From positions 34,215 through 98,214 of the forward strand of contig NZ_JAKCMV010000029.1 in the NCBI RefSeq assembly GCF_021440515.1: a DNA stretch of 64,000 bases, read 5' to 3'. How positions within the stretch are numbered: the first letter of the stretch is position 1; each line of letters starts with the position of its first letter. A program made the translations under genes and the position numbers. The notes below the pieces were generated by a model, which saw only the letters and a program-made list of their open reading frames with translations, had not been told where the DNA came from and did not search any database. Source of the DNA: Enterobacter asburiae. GTDB lineage: Bacteria > Pseudomonadota > Gammaproteobacteria > Enterobacterales > Enterobacteriaceae. This document shows positions 9,553 to 17,976 of the stretch, in pieces.

Positions 9553-10440
9553 TTAATTAATATCGATCTTCTCGATTTTGCTTTCCGGGCGCAGGGTGAG
9601 GGTCGACCCCATCGACGCGGCAATAATAGAGCACAGCGCGAGCGTCTGGGTGAGGGTCAGGGTTTCACCGAGGAACACCATACCGGAAACAGCGGCCAGC
9701 GCAGGCTCCATGCTCATCAGCGTGCCGAAGATCCGGGTGGGCAGGCGCGTCAGGGCAATCATCTCCAGCGAGTAGGGCAGGGCGGTGGAAAGAATAGCGA
9801 CGGCGAGGCCAATCGGCATCACCGACCATTGCCAGATGGAATCCGTGGCCTGCGCCATACCGATGGGCACAAACACGATGGCGGCGATCAGCGAGCCAAG
9901 CGCCACCGTTGCCGGGCCATGCTCTTCTCCGGCGCGCTGTCCGGTCAGGATATAGACCGCCCAGCAGGCACCCGCCCCGAGCGCCAGCGCGGCACCGGTA
10001 AGATCGATGTGCGACACGTCCTGGCCGAGCGGCAGCAGGAACCAGAGCCCCAGCACGGCGAGCACAACCCAGATAAAGTCGACCGGGCGGCGCGAGGAGA
10101 AGAGCGCGACCGCCAGCGGGCCGGTGAACTCGAGCGCCACCGCAATCCCCAGTGGGATAGTCTGAATAGAGAGGTAGAACATATAGTTCATCGCCCCGAG
10201 CGCCAGTCCATATAATAGAAGAGGCAGACGCTGCTCTTTTTTAAAGCGCAGACGCCAGGGCTTGAAGATGACGACGAGGATGATGGTCCCCAGGGCGATA
10301 CGCAGCGCGGTGACGCCGGGCGCTCCGACCAGCGGGAAAAGGGATTTCGCCAGCGATGCGCCGCTCTGAATGGAGAGCATGGCGATAAGTATTACGGCAA
10401 CCGGCATCCAGACCGACGATTTGCGGGATAACCCAGGCAT
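9553..10440 (-). CDS. rhtA: RhtA, threonine/homoserine exporter (DMT family)
   Basis: This is a ten-helix inner-membrane exporter of the drug/metabolite transporter superfamily (two EamA repeats) that exports threonine, homoserine and related amino acids. The 295-residue product matches E. coli RhtA in length and along its whole sequence, including LVGAPGVTALR and the C-terminal EIALTRLPTR...MEPALAA segment. The ATG at 10440 follows AGGAGAAAGG; a start five codons earlier lacks support. It is divergent from ompX across 354 bases. Confidence 0.95.
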   Translation of the reverse strand: MPGLSRKSSVWMPVAVILIAMLSIQSGASLAKSLFPLVGAPGVTALRIALGTIILVVIFKPWRLRFKKEQRLPLLLYGLALGAMNYMFYLSIQTIPLGIAVALEFTGPLAVALFSSRRPVDFIWVVLAVLGLWFLLPLGQDVSHIDLTGAALALGAGACWAVYILTGQRAGEEHGPATVALGSLIAAIVFVPIGMAQATDSIWQWSVMPIGLAVAILSTALPYSLEMIALTRLPTRIFGTLMSMEPALAAVSGMVFLGETLTLTQTLALCSIIAASMGSTLTLRPESKIEKIDIN

Positions 10441-10794
10441 CCTTTCTCCTGTCAATTTCTGTCAAACGAAGTAAAAGCCGCAGTGTAATAGAAATAACCT
10501 GCAACGGTTGAGACTTCGTTGAAAAAAAACGCTGTGAAATCCGTAAAATGGTTAAGCGTTGATGGATTTATCAGCTATCAGATTAGGAATAATCTGGATG
10601 AATGTCGCGTGACACGCGCGCAGAATTAGCGTTTTAATGTGTAAATTCTACGATATTTGAATGAGATAGCTGGCCCTGGAAACGTTCTGTTACATCAAAG
10701 GGCCCGTTAGACATCACGAATCAGAAAGAGTTTCACAAGATTTTTTGATATATTTAAAACTTACGGACTTACTTGAAGCACATTTGAGGTGGTT
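10441..10794. promoter_or_regulatory. rhtA-ompX divergent intergenic region
   Basis: These 354 bases contain no convincing open frame. They must hold the rhtA promoter (leftward) and the ompX promoter (rightward). The last 100 bases before ompX are AT-rich (TTTTTTGATATATTTAAAAC at 10741-10760). The ompX ribosome site TTGAGG at 10784-10789 is the region targeted by the CyaR sRNA in E. coli. I cannot place hexamers confidently. Confidence 0.5.
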
Positions 10795-11313
10795 ATGAAA
10801 AAAATTGCATGTCTTTCAGCACTGGCCGCTGTACTGGCTGTTTCCGCAGGTACCGCTGTAGCTGCTACTTCTACTGTTACTGGTGGTTACGCTCAGAGCG
10901 ACTATCAGGGCGTGATGAACAAAGCTAACGGCTTCAACCTGAAGTATCGCTACGAGCAGGATAACAACCCACTCGGCGTGATCGGTTCTTTCACTTACAC
11001 TGAGAAAGATCGTTCTGAAAACGGCGCATATAACAAAGGTCAGTACTACGGTATCACCGCTGGTCCTGCTTACCGCCTGAACGACTGGGCAAGCATCTAC
11101 GGTGTTGTAGGTGTTGGCTACGGTAAATTCCAGCAGACCGAAAACGAAGGTCTGAACCGCACTGCAAGCAACAGCGACTACGGCTTCTCCTATGGCGCAG
11201 GTATGCAGTTCAACCCAATCGAAAACGTTGCTCTGGACTTCTCCTATGAGCAGAGCCGTATCCGCAACGTTGACGTTGGCACCTGGATCGCGGGCGTAGG
11301 TTACCGCTTCTAA
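10795..11313 (+). CDS. ompX: OmpX, eight-stranded outer-membrane protein
   Basis: OmpX is a small beta-barrel of the Ail/OmpX/Lom family, involved in adhesion, serum interaction and envelope stress. The 172-residue precursor has a 23-residue signal peptide ending AGTAVA and a mature N-terminus ATSTVTGG. It has alternating barrel strands and the usual C-terminal aromatic (..GVGYRF). Codon choice is highly biased, typical of an abundant porin. The ATG at 10795 follows TTGAGG; an in-frame GTG two codons earlier overlaps that site. Confidence 0.97.
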   Translation: MKKIACLSALAAVLAVSAGTAVAATSTVTGGYAQSDYQGVMNKANGFNLKYRYEQDNNPLGVIGSFTYTEKDRSENGAYNKGQYYGITAGPAYRLNDWASIYGVVGVGYGKFQQTENEGLNRTASNSDYGFSYGAGMQFNPIENVALDFSYEQSRIRNVDVGTWIAGVGYRF

Positions 11314-11333
11314 TCACTTCGGTGAGCCAATGA

Positions 11334-11364
11334 AAAATCCGCCCAATGTGGCGGATTTTTTTTT
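11334..11364 (+). terminator. Terminator of ompX
   Basis: AAATCCGCC / GGCGGATTT form a stem with loop CAATGT, followed by a long T run (11356-11364), 20 bases after the ompX stop. Confidence 0.9.
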
Positions 11365-11378
11365 GCGAAGATAAAAGC

Positions 11379-11405
11379 AAAACGGCAACCCCAGGTTGCC
11401 GTTTT
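11379..11405. terminator. Bidirectional hairpin AAAACGGCAACC/GGTTGCCGTTTT
   Basis: A perfect 12-bp inverted repeat around CCA lies between ompX and opgE, with A and T runs on both sides. It probably terminates opgE leftward. A near-identical hairpin recurs at 35868-35892, also next to a copy of the GGGAGAGGG repeat. Confidence 0.65.
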
Positions 11406-11416
11406 CAGTGTTTGTT

Positions 11417-11460
11417 CCCTCTCCCCGTGGGAGAGGGTCAGGGTGAGGGCAACAGACCGC
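11417..11460. repeat. GGGAGAGGG-type palindromic repeat, copy 1
   Basis: CCCTCTCCCCGTGGGAGAGGG forms a hairpin followed by a GGGTGAGGGC tail, ending at the opgE stop codon. Similar copies lie at 28467, 35903, 40175 and 53987. Confidence 0.85.
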
Positions 11461-13043
11461 TACTTACTCTTAATATCAAACACATCCGTCCCCAGATGGT
11501 TATAGTCCACTTTCTGCAACTTAAAGTTGGTGATATACACCGGCGGTCCCTTCTTGCCTGAGATAAACGGATAATCATTCTTTATCTCTTTGGCCGCGAT
11601 ACCGGTCCACTGGGAGAAGAACTTCAGGAAATCATTCGCCGAACGGCGCGCTTTCACGATCCGATGCGTTTTGTCATCGCTCGACAGCACCATAAAGGGC
11701 ACCTGGAAGTTCTGCTGGAACTTGTCATCGTGCGCCAGATACTGCACCTCTTTCCCGCGCTCTTTAAAGGCTAAACCGTGGTCGGAGAAATAGACCATCG
11801 AGAAGCTATCCCCGGTATTGCGCAGCTGGGTATAAAGCTTGCTCAGCAGATCGTCCGTTTGCGTCATGGTGTAGAGATAGCAAGAGGTCTCCTTCGACTG
11901 CACAAACTCGGCGTACTTGCCGCCGGTCCTGTCGCAGGCCTGCGGGTGCGATCCCATCAGGTGCAGCACAATCAGTTGCGGCTGGGTGCGCTGAGTCGCA
12001 AAGACCTGAGCGGTCATCTTTAGCAGGGCGTCGTCTTTGGTGTTTTTATCGGCTTCAAAGTCACCGTTTTTGAGAAAATGCACTTCGTCAGCGCGCTTAG
12101 CGATACTGGCGATGGCGGTATCGTACTCGCCAATTTGCCCCTGGTTGGAGAACCACCAGGTCTGGAATCCGGCGCGATTTGCCAGCGTCACAAAGTTATC
12201 CTGATACAGCGGCTTGCCGTCTTCCACGCGGTTTAAGGTCAGGCCGAGGGATTTTTGCGTCGAGCCGCTGGCGGCGATGTAATCGGTAAACAGGGTGCCG
12301 TTGACCGAGCTGGCGAACGGGGTGTTGTTCCAGTGGCCGCCAAACGCGCCCAGCGCATCGCGACGCGCGCTTTCGCCAATCACCACCACGTAGGTGTGAT
12401 ACTTCGGCTTAACGGCGAGCACGTTCCAGGTGTCTTTCATGTTCGACAGCTCAGCCATGCGCGTCTGCTCGTCCACCACTTCCTGGTTGTTCACTATTAC
12501 GTCTTTCACGAAGCGGAATACCGGATAGCCCGTGTCTTTCAGCTTAAACACGCCGCCCCAGGCCAGGTTTTGTACCGGCGCGACAAAAAAGGTCGCCACG
12601 CTAAACGCCAGGCACAGGTTTTCGATTTTACCCCAGGCTTTTTTCTCCTCGGGTTTGCGGCGCACGGCAATTACGCCCAGCGCAAAGATGAAAAGCCCGA
12701 CCACGTAGTTGTACCACGGGAAGATGGTGAGGATCTCCGTGGACTCCTCCATGTTGGTGGAGTGTAGCGCCAGCAGGGTATTGAAGTTCGGCGAGCCGTA
12801 GGCCTGGCCAAACGGGAAATAGAACGCCGCGATCAGCGAACACACGCCCACCAGCGTTTTCTGCGCCAGCGGCGCGCTTCGCCACAGCAGGTGCAGGATG
12901 CAGGTGAAGGCGACGGCATATAAAAGGCTAAACGGATAGCCCAGCGCGAAGTTAATCAGCAGCGATTGCAGAAAGTAGAATCCCGTCCACGGGCTTAAGG
13001 CCCGGCTGCGGGTAATAAGTGTTTCTTTCAGGGTTACGTTCAT
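11460..13043 (-). CDS. opgE: OpgE, phosphoethanolamine transferase for osmoregulated glucans
   Basis: OpgE (YbiP) moves phosphoethanolamine from phosphatidylethanolamine to periplasmic glucans. The 527-residue protein has about five N-terminal membrane helices (residues 20-160) and a periplasmic alkaline-phosphatase-like domain. This has the metal ligand Glu in VVIGESARRD (221-229) and the probable catalytic Thr about 40 residues later (SGSTQKSL, near 262), with later ligands in YFSDHG. Length and sequence match E. coli. The stop lies inside the end of a palindromic repeat. Confidence 0.92.
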   Translation of the reverse strand: MNVTLKETLITRSRALSPWTGFYFLQSLLINFALGYPFSLLYAVAFTCILHLLWRSAPLAQKTLVGVCSLIAAFYFPFGQAYGSPNFNTLLALHSTNMEESTEILTIFPWYNYVVGLFIFALGVIAVRRKPEEKKAWGKIENLCLAFSVATFFVAPVQNLAWGGVFKLKDTGYPVFRFVKDVIVNNQEVVDEQTRMAELSNMKDTWNVLAVKPKYHTYVVVIGESARRDALGAFGGHWNNTPFASSVNGTLFTDYIAASGSTQKSLGLTLNRVEDGKPLYQDNFVTLANRAGFQTWWFSNQGQIGEYDTAIASIAKRADEVHFLKNGDFEADKNTKDDALLKMTAQVFATQRTQPQLIVLHLMGSHPQACDRTGGKYAEFVQSKETSCYLYTMTQTDDLLSKLYTQLRNTGDSFSMVYFSDHGLAFKERGKEVQYLAHDDKFQQNFQVPFMVLSSDDKTHRIVKARRSANDFLKFFSQWTGIAAKEIKNDYPFISGKKGPPVYITNFKLQKVDYNHLGTDVFDIKSK

Positions 13044-13300
13044 AAATCACTATCATGAAAACGCCATGTGCTCACCCTGGCGTCGAGGGTCAAAGCCTGC
13101 CTGACAGTGCGTGGAGAGGGAATGTGGGTCCGCTTCAGCGAGCCGCAAATGGTGCAGGGCTGCAAGAAGATAGAGCGAGCGCGTAATAAGGTCAACAGTT
13201 GCTAAGGGTATGTTTTGCGTGGGGGACTGCAAATCCGCAAAAAAGATCGGGAATTAGGCGGCAGGAGGCCATTTTATCGGGGGATTGTGACAAGAAAATG

Positions 13301-13323
13301 AAGCGGCGTACCGCACGCCGCTT
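13301..13323 (-). terminator. Probable terminator of mntS
   Basis: AAGCGGCGT/ACGCCGCTT form a 9-bp stem with a 5-base loop (ACCGC). It overlaps the mntS stop and is followed on the minus strand by TCATTTTCTT. The stretch 13044-13300 between it and opgE holds nothing recognisable. Confidence 0.55.
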
Positions 13324-13450
13324 AGTGGGAAGGTTTGTCGTCCTGGTGCGGTTTGTTGTTAAACATATCGCACAGCATATTCAACAACATCAACCGTACT
13401 TTGAAGGGAGAATGGCTAAACACGTTCATACACCTCTTGAATTCGTTCAT
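13322..13450 (-). CDS. mntS: MntS, manganese small protein
   Basis: MntS is a 42-residue protein beginning MNEFKRCMNVFSHSPFKVRL. It is almost identical to E. coli MntS, which was first described through the RybA transcript. It helps load manganese into enzymes and inhibits the exporter MntP, and is repressed by MntR when Mn is plentiful. The residues are moderately hydrophobic and basic, with a polar tail NNKPHQDDKPSH. The ATG at 13450 has GGAGG upstream (TCAGGAGGTCAT). Two MntR-like palindromes lie 55-95 bases upstream. Easily missed because of its size. Confidence 0.92.
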   Translation of the reverse strand: MNEFKRCMNVFSHSPFKVRLMLLNMLCDMFNNKPHQDDKPSH

Positions 13451-13507
13451 ATGACCTCCTGATTTAAGATCCCTTCGATCCGTGAAGGGTGACTGCATTA
13501 CATACAG

Positions 13508-13542
13508 ATATAGCACAGGCTATATTACATAGCTACGGCTAT
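13508..13542. promoter_or_regulatory. MntR boxes upstream of mntS
   Basis: There is a perfect dyad ATATAGC-ACAG-GCTATAT at 13508-13525. A second dyad ATAGC-TAC-GGCTAT at 13529-13542 follows directly. Both fit the MntR pattern of ATAGC/GCTAT half-sites. The pair sits in the mntS promoter region and could also affect mntR, which starts about 90 bases to the right. Confidence 0.8.
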
Positions 13543-13633
13543 TTCGTTAATTTTTTGTGCTTGTAGAGCTATGGTTTACAATGTGCGCTCTTGTCACGAG
13601 GCGCTGGAAGCGTCACCCCATTGAGGACACACA

Positions 13634-14107
13634 ATGAACCGTCGCGCAGGTAAGCCAACAATAAAAAAAACGACGCAACTGGTTAATGTTGAAGAGCATG
13701 TTGAAGGGTTTCGTCAGGTTCGCGAGGCGCATCGGCGTGAATTAATTGATGACTACGTTGAGCTGATTTCGGATCTGATCCGCGAGGTGGGCGAGGCGCG
13801 TCAGGTGGACATGGCCGCGCGGCTGGGCGTTTCTCAGCCAACTGTCGCCAAAATGTTAAAACGTCTGGCGTCCGTCGGCCTGATCGAAATGATCCCCTGG
13901 CGCGGCGTATTTTTAACGCCAGAGGGGGAAAAGCTGGCGCACGCGAGCCGCGAACGCCACCAGATAGTCGAAAACTTTTTGTTGGTATTAGGCGTGAGTG
14001 AGGACATCGCGCGCCGTGATGCCGAAGGCATGGAACATCACGTCAGCGAAGAAACGCTGGCGAAGTTCCACGAGTTCACCCTGAAATACGGTCCTTCTGC
14101 TGAATGA
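13634..14107 (+). CDS. mntR: MntR, manganese-responsive repressor
   Basis: MntR is a DtxR-family metalloregulator that represses mntH and mntS and supports mntP expression when Mn(II) is high. The 157-residue protein has a winged helix-turn-helix (about 55-95: [22 protein letters not shown]) and the C-terminal dimer/metal domain with His and Glu ligands ([22 protein letters not shown]). The stop overlaps the start of ybiR by four bases, so both are made from one message. It is divergent from mntS. Confidence 0.96.
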   Translation: MNRRAGKPTIKKTTQLVNVEEHVEGFRQVREAHRRELIDDYVELISDLIREVGEARQVDMAARLGVSQPTVAKMLKRLASVGLIEMIPWRGVFLTPEGEKLAHASRERHQIVENFLLVLGVSEDIARRDAEGMEHHVSEETLAKFHEFTLKYGPSAE

Positions 14108-15213
14108 ACATTCCCGGCTTGCAGGCGCTGAAACGCGATCGCTTCTTTCATCTTTTACTCATTATCGGCGTTGGGCTAAGCCTGTTTGTGCCGTTCGCGC
14201 CGCGCACCTGGCCTGCGGCGATCGACTGGCGCACCATTATTACCCTGAGCGGCCTGATGATGCTCACCAAAGGGGTTGAGCTCAGCGGCTATTTTGACGT
14301 GCTTGGGCGCAAAATGGTGCGCCGCTTTGCCACCGAGCGCAGGCTGGCGCTGTTTATGGTTTTCTCCGCCGCCGTGCTCTCCACGTTTCTGACCAACGAT
14401 GTGGCGCTGTTTATCGTCGTGCCGCTGACCCTGACGCTGCGCCGACTTTGCGAAATCCCGGTCACGCGCCTGATCATCTTTGAAGCGCTGGCGGTGAACG
14501 CCGGTTCTCTTCTGACCCCCATCGGCAACCCGCAAAACATCCTGCTGTGGGGGCGCTCCGGGCTGTCGTTCGCGGCCTTCACCTGGCAAATGGCGCCGCT
14601 GGCGCTGGTGATGATGCTGTCCCTGCTGGCGGTCTGCTGGTTTGCCTTCCCGGATAAAAAACTGCAATACCACAGCGGCGCCACCGGCCCGGAGTGGCAA
14701 CCGCGTCTGGTCTGGAGCTGCCTCGCGCTCTACATCGTTTTCCTGACGGCGCTGGAGATGAAGCAGGAGCTCATCGGCGTTGCGCTGGTCGCCTGCGGCT
14801 TTTTGTTCCTCGCCCGGCGCGTTCTGGTCAGCGTTGACTGGACGCTGCTGCTGGTGTTCATGGCGATGTTTATCGACGTGCATCTGCTTATTCAGCTGCC
14901 GGTGCTGCAAAACGTGCTTCACAGCGTCAGCGGCCTGTCGCAGGCGGGACTATGGCTCACGGCGATTGGGCTGTCGCAGTTTATCAGCAACGTGCCGTCC
15001 ACGATTTTGCTCCTCAACTACGTTCCACCCTCGGCGCTGCTGGCCTGGGCGGTGAACGTCGGCGGTTTTGGCCTGCTTCCCGGCTCGCTTGCCAACCTGA
15101 TAGCCCTGCGAATGGCAAACGATCGCCGCATCTGGTGGCGCTTCCACCTCTGGTCTGTACCGATGCTCGTCTGGGCCGCCGCCGTAGGATTCGGACTATT
15201 CCTTCTCATATAG
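14104..15213 (+). CDS. ybiR: YbiR, ArsB/NhaD-like membrane transporter
   Basis: The 369-residue inner-membrane protein belongs to the ion transporter superfamily (citrate/arsenite-permease-like, CitMHS/ArsB). It has about ten hydrophobic segments and the re-entrant-loop motif [14 protein letters not shown] (about 131-144), with a second half-motif [13 protein letters not shown]. The substrate is unknown. Translation is coupled to mntR by an ATGA overlap, which suggests, but does not show, a link with divalent-metal or anion balance. The next backbone gene, ldtB, is displaced by about 10 kb of inserted genes. Confidence 0.88.
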   Translation: MNIPGLQALKRDRFFHLLLIIGVGLSLFVPFAPRTWPAAIDWRTIITLSGLMMLTKGVELSGYFDVLGRKMVRRFATERRLALFMVFSAAVLSTFLTNDVALFIVVPLTLTLRRLCEIPVTRLIIFEALAVNAGSLLTPIGNPQNILLWGRSGLSFAAFTWQMAPLALVMMLSLLAVCWFAFPDKKLQYHSGATGPEWQPRLVWSCLALYIVFLTALEMKQELIGVALVACGFLFLARRVLVSVDWTLLLVFMAMFIDVHLLIQLPVLQNVLHSVSGLSQAGLWLTAIGLSQFISNVPSTILLLNYVPPSALLAWAVNVGGFGLLPGSLANLIALRMANDRRIWWRFHLWSVPMLVWAAAVGFGLFLLI

Positions 15214-15221
15214 TGCGTTAT

Positions 15222-15250
15222 TTGTCAGTTTATCCTGGCAAATGTATAGC
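15222..15250 (+). promoter_or_regulatory. Putative promoter of the efflux operon
   Basis: TTGTCA (15222-15227) and TATAGC (15245-15250) are separated by 17 bases, a good sigma-70 arrangement. Transcription would start near 15257, just before the inverted repeat at 15265-15294. Confidence 0.55.
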
Positions 15251-15264
15251 AACGTCCTAGCTTT

Positions 15265-15294
15265 AGTGAACGGCATAGTGTGATGCCGCTCACT
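15265..15294. promoter_or_regulatory. Leader inverted repeat before the efflux operon
   Basis: The arms AGTGA-A-CGGCAT and ATGCCG-C-TCACT pair over 11 of 12 positions around AGTGTG. It lies just after the predicted transcription start and 3 bases before the AGGA ribosome site. It could be a repressor operator or a leader hairpin; no T run follows, so it is not a terminator. Confidence 0.6.
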
Positions 15295-15313
15295 GACAGG
15301 ACCGTTGCTGAAC

Positions 15314-16408
15314 ATGGCTGAAGATCAAAACCCGCCTGCTGACGAGCAGGAACAAAACAATAACGAGCGTAAACGCCCGGGCAAAAAACCGCTCATCATC
15401 CTCGGTGTCGTGGTGGTGGTGATGGTTATTGTGGCGCTGGTGTGGTGGTTCTTGACCCGCAATGAAGAGACCACCGACGACGCCTTCACCGATGGCGATG
15501 TAGTGACGATAGCCCCTAAAGCGGCGGGTTACGTCACCGAGCTTAAAGTGCGCGATAACCAGCGGGTGAAGAAGGGCGACCTGCTGGTGGTGATCGATCC
15601 GCGAGATAACACCGCCCAGCGCGATCAGGCCCAGGCACAGCTTGGGCTGGCGATTGCGCAGCTCCATCAGGCGCAGGCGCAGCTGGCGCTCTCGAAGGTG
15701 CAGTATCCCGCCCAGCGCGACGAAGCCAAAGCCCAGGTGCTGAAAGCGCAGGCGGACATGGCGAACGCGCAGGCCGAGTACCGCCGCCAGCGCGGCGTCG
15801 ATCCGCGCGCCACTACCCAACAGAACATTGACTCCGCCAACGCCCAGCTGCGAAGCGCGCAGGCCGGGCTGGCAAGCGCGCAGGCGCAGCTCGAAGTGGC
15901 GGAGCAGGTTCAGCTGCAAATCCGCCAGCAGGAAACGAACGTGGAAGCGCGTGAACGACAGGTCGATCAGGCCAAAGCGCAGCTGGAAACGGCAAACCTT
16001 AATCTCTCCTATACCGAAGTTCGCGCCCCGTTTGACGGCTTTGTCACTAAGCGTAACGTCCAGACGGGCACGCTGGTGCAGGCAGGCACCGCGCTGTTCT
16101 CGCTGGTCTCGCCCAACATCTGGGTGGTTGCCAACTTCAAAGAGTCGCAGCTTGAGCGCATGAAGCCCGGCAATAAAGTCACGGTATCGGTCGATGCCTG
16201 GCCGGACATGGAGCTGGAAGGCCACATCGACAGCATCCAGCAGGGCAGCGGCTCGCGCTTCTCCGCGTTCCCGTCGGAAAACGCCACCGGTAACTTCGTG
16301 AAAATCGTGCAGCGCGTGCCGGTGAAGATTGTCATCGACAAAGGGCTGGATCCGAACAAACCGCTGCCGCTGGGGCTGTCGGTTGAACCGAAGGTCACGC
16401 TGGAATGA
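15314..16408 (+). CDS. HlyD/EmrA-type periplasmic adaptor of an efflux pump
   Basis: This 364-residue membrane-fusion protein would link the MFS pump encoded next to the outer-membrane channel. A charged N-terminus is followed by one membrane anchor (about 27-48). Then come the first half of the biotinyl-lipoyl domain (APKAAGYVTELKVRDNQRVKKGD), a long Ala/Gln-rich coiled-coil hairpin (about 95-225), the second lipoyl half (APFDGFVTKRNVQTGTLV) and beta-barrel segments. The start is uncertain: ATG at 15314 is favoured, but TTG 15305 or CTG 15308 lie closer to AGGA (15298-15301). It belongs with the next two genes (overlaps of 4 and 1 bases). It is related to EmrA but not the E. coli emrA locus. 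Confidence 0.88.
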   Translation: MAEDQNPPADEQEQNNNERKRPGKKPLIILGVVVVVMVIVALVWWFLTRNEETTDDAFTDGDVVTIAPKAAGYVTELKVRDNQRVKKGDLLVVIDPRDNTAQRDQAQAQLGLAIAQLHQAQAQLALSKVQYPAQRDEAKAQVLKAQADMANAQAEYRRQRGVDPRATTQQNIDSANAQLRSAQAGLASAQAQLEVAEQVQLQIRQQETNVEARERQVDQAKAQLETANLNLSYTEVRAPFDGFVTKRNVQTGTLVQAGTALFSLVSPNIWVVANFKESQLERMKPGNKVTVSVDAWPDMELEGHIDSIQQGSGSRFSAFPSENATGNFVKIVQRVPVKIVIDKGLDPNKPLPLGLSVEPKVTLE

Positions 16409-17976
16409 CGGATCACAGCCAGGATAACTGGAAACCGGCCAGCAACCCGTGGGCGGTGGCGATTGTGGTGACGCTGGCAGTGTTCATGGAGATCCTCGAC
16501 ACCACCATCGTCAACGTCGCGCTGCCGCACGTGGCCGGGTCGCTCTCGGCCAGCTATGACGAATCCACCTGGGTGTTAACCAGCTACCTGGTGGCAAACG
16601 GCATCGTGCTGCCAATTTCGGCCTTTCTGAGCCGGCTGTTTGGCCGCAAGCAGTTCTTCCTGATCTGCATCGTGATGTTCACCATCTGTTCGTTCCTGTG
16701 CGGCATCGCCACCGAGCTGTGGCAGATCATCTTGTTCCGCATCATGCAGGGCTTCTTCGGCGGCGGTTTGCAGCCGACGCAGCAGTCGGTGCTGCTCGAC
16801 TACTTTAAGCCGGAGGATCGGGGCAAAGCCTTTGGCCTGTCGTCGATCGCGATTATCGTTGCCCCCGTGCTGGGGCCGACGCTTGGCGGGTGGATCACCG
16901 ATAACTACTCCTGGCGCTGGGTGTTCTTTATCAACATTCCGGTGGGGATCGTGACGGTGCTGGCGATTTACCAGCTGCTGGAAGATCCGCCGTGGGAGAG
17001 CAAATCGAAAGAGAAACTCTCGGTCGACTGGACCGGGATCGGCCTGATCGCGCTGGGGCTGGGCTGCCTTCAGGTGATGCTCGACCGGGGCGAAGACGAA
17101 GACTGGTTTAATTCGAACTTTACCCGCACCTTCGCGGTGTTAACGCTGATCGGCATTATCGGCGCGATTTACTGGCTGCTGTACGCCAAAAAACCGGTGG
17201 TCGATCTGCACTGCATGAAGGACCGAAACTTTGCGGTTTCCAGCCTGCTGATGGCGGGGATGGCAATGATCCTGTACGGCAGCTCGGTGGTGATCCCGCA
17301 GCTGGCGCAGCAGGATTTAGGCTATACCGCGACCTGGTCCGGGATGGTGCTCTCGCCCGGCGCGGTGCTAATTGTCCTGACCATCCCGCTGGTGCTAAAG
17401 CTGATGCCGGTGGTGCAGACGCGCTGGATCATCGCCTTTGGCTTTACCTGTCTGGCGGTGTCGTTCTTCTGGTCCCGCAACCTGACGCCGGATATCGATT
17501 TTGAAACCCTGGTGCTGTTCCGCAGCGCGCAGTCGATTGGCCTCGGGTTCCTGTTTGTGCCGCTCACCACCATCGCTTTTATTTCGATCCCGCGAAGGCT
17601 GAATGCCGATGCGGCGGCGCTGTTCACCATGTTCCGAAACGTGGCGGGATCGATTGGGATTTCGCTCTCGACGGCGGCCATTACCGAGCGATCGCAGGCG
17701 CACAGCGCACATCTGGCCTATCACGCCACGCCGTTTAACGAGCAGTTCCAGCAGGCGATACGCGAAAGCGCTCAGGCTATCCAGAACTTCACCACGCAGG
17801 TGGGCGATCCCACCGGCATTGCCACCGGGCGTATGTACCAGACCATGATCGAGCAGTCGCGTTTTCTGGCCTACATCGACGTCTTCACCCTGTTGAGCGC
17901 GGTGGCCTTTTTACTGATCCCGTTTTGTTTGTTGCTCTCGCCGGTTAAGAGCGAGGGGAGTGCAGGAGCACACTGA
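16405..17976 (+). CDS. EmrB/QacA-type DHA2 multidrug transporter
   Basis: The 523-residue major-facilitator pump of the DHA2 (14-helix) drug:H+ antiporter family has motif A as FLSRLFGRKQFF. The TM1 pattern is LDTTIVNVALPHVAGSL (motif D1), typical of EmrB, and the TM5 antiporter motif C region reads GPTLGGWITDNYSWRW. It would move hydrophobic compounds from the inner membrane through the HlyD adaptor and the outer-membrane channel. The start ATGA overlaps the adaptor stop and the stop TGATG overlaps the next start, so all three are tightly coupled. Substrate unknown. Confidence 0.9.
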   Translation: MTDHSQDNWKPASNPWAVAIVVTLAVFMEILDTTIVNVALPHVAGSLSASYDESTWVLTSYLVANGIVLPISAFLSRLFGRKQFFLICIVMFTICSFLCGIATELWQIILFRIMQGFFGGGLQPTQQSVLLDYFKPEDRGKAFGLSSIAIIVAPVLGPTLGGWITDNYSWRWVFFINIPVGIVTVLAIYQLLEDPPWESKSKEKLSVDWTGIGLIALGLGCLQVMLDRGEDEDWFNSNFTRTFAVLTLIGIIGAIYWLLYAKKPVVDLHCMKDRNFAVSSLLMAGMAMILYGSSVVIPQLAQQDLGYTATWSGMVLSPGAVLIVLTIPLVLKLMPVVQTRWIIAFGFTCLAVSFFWSRNLTPDIDFETLVLFRSAQSIGLGFLFVPLTTIAFISIPRRLNADAAALFTMFRNVAGSIGISLSTAAITERSQAHSAHLAYHATPFNEQFQQAIRESAQAIQNFTTQVGDPTGIATGRMYQTMIEQSRFLAYIDVFTLLSAVAFLLIPFCLLLSPVKSEGSAGAH

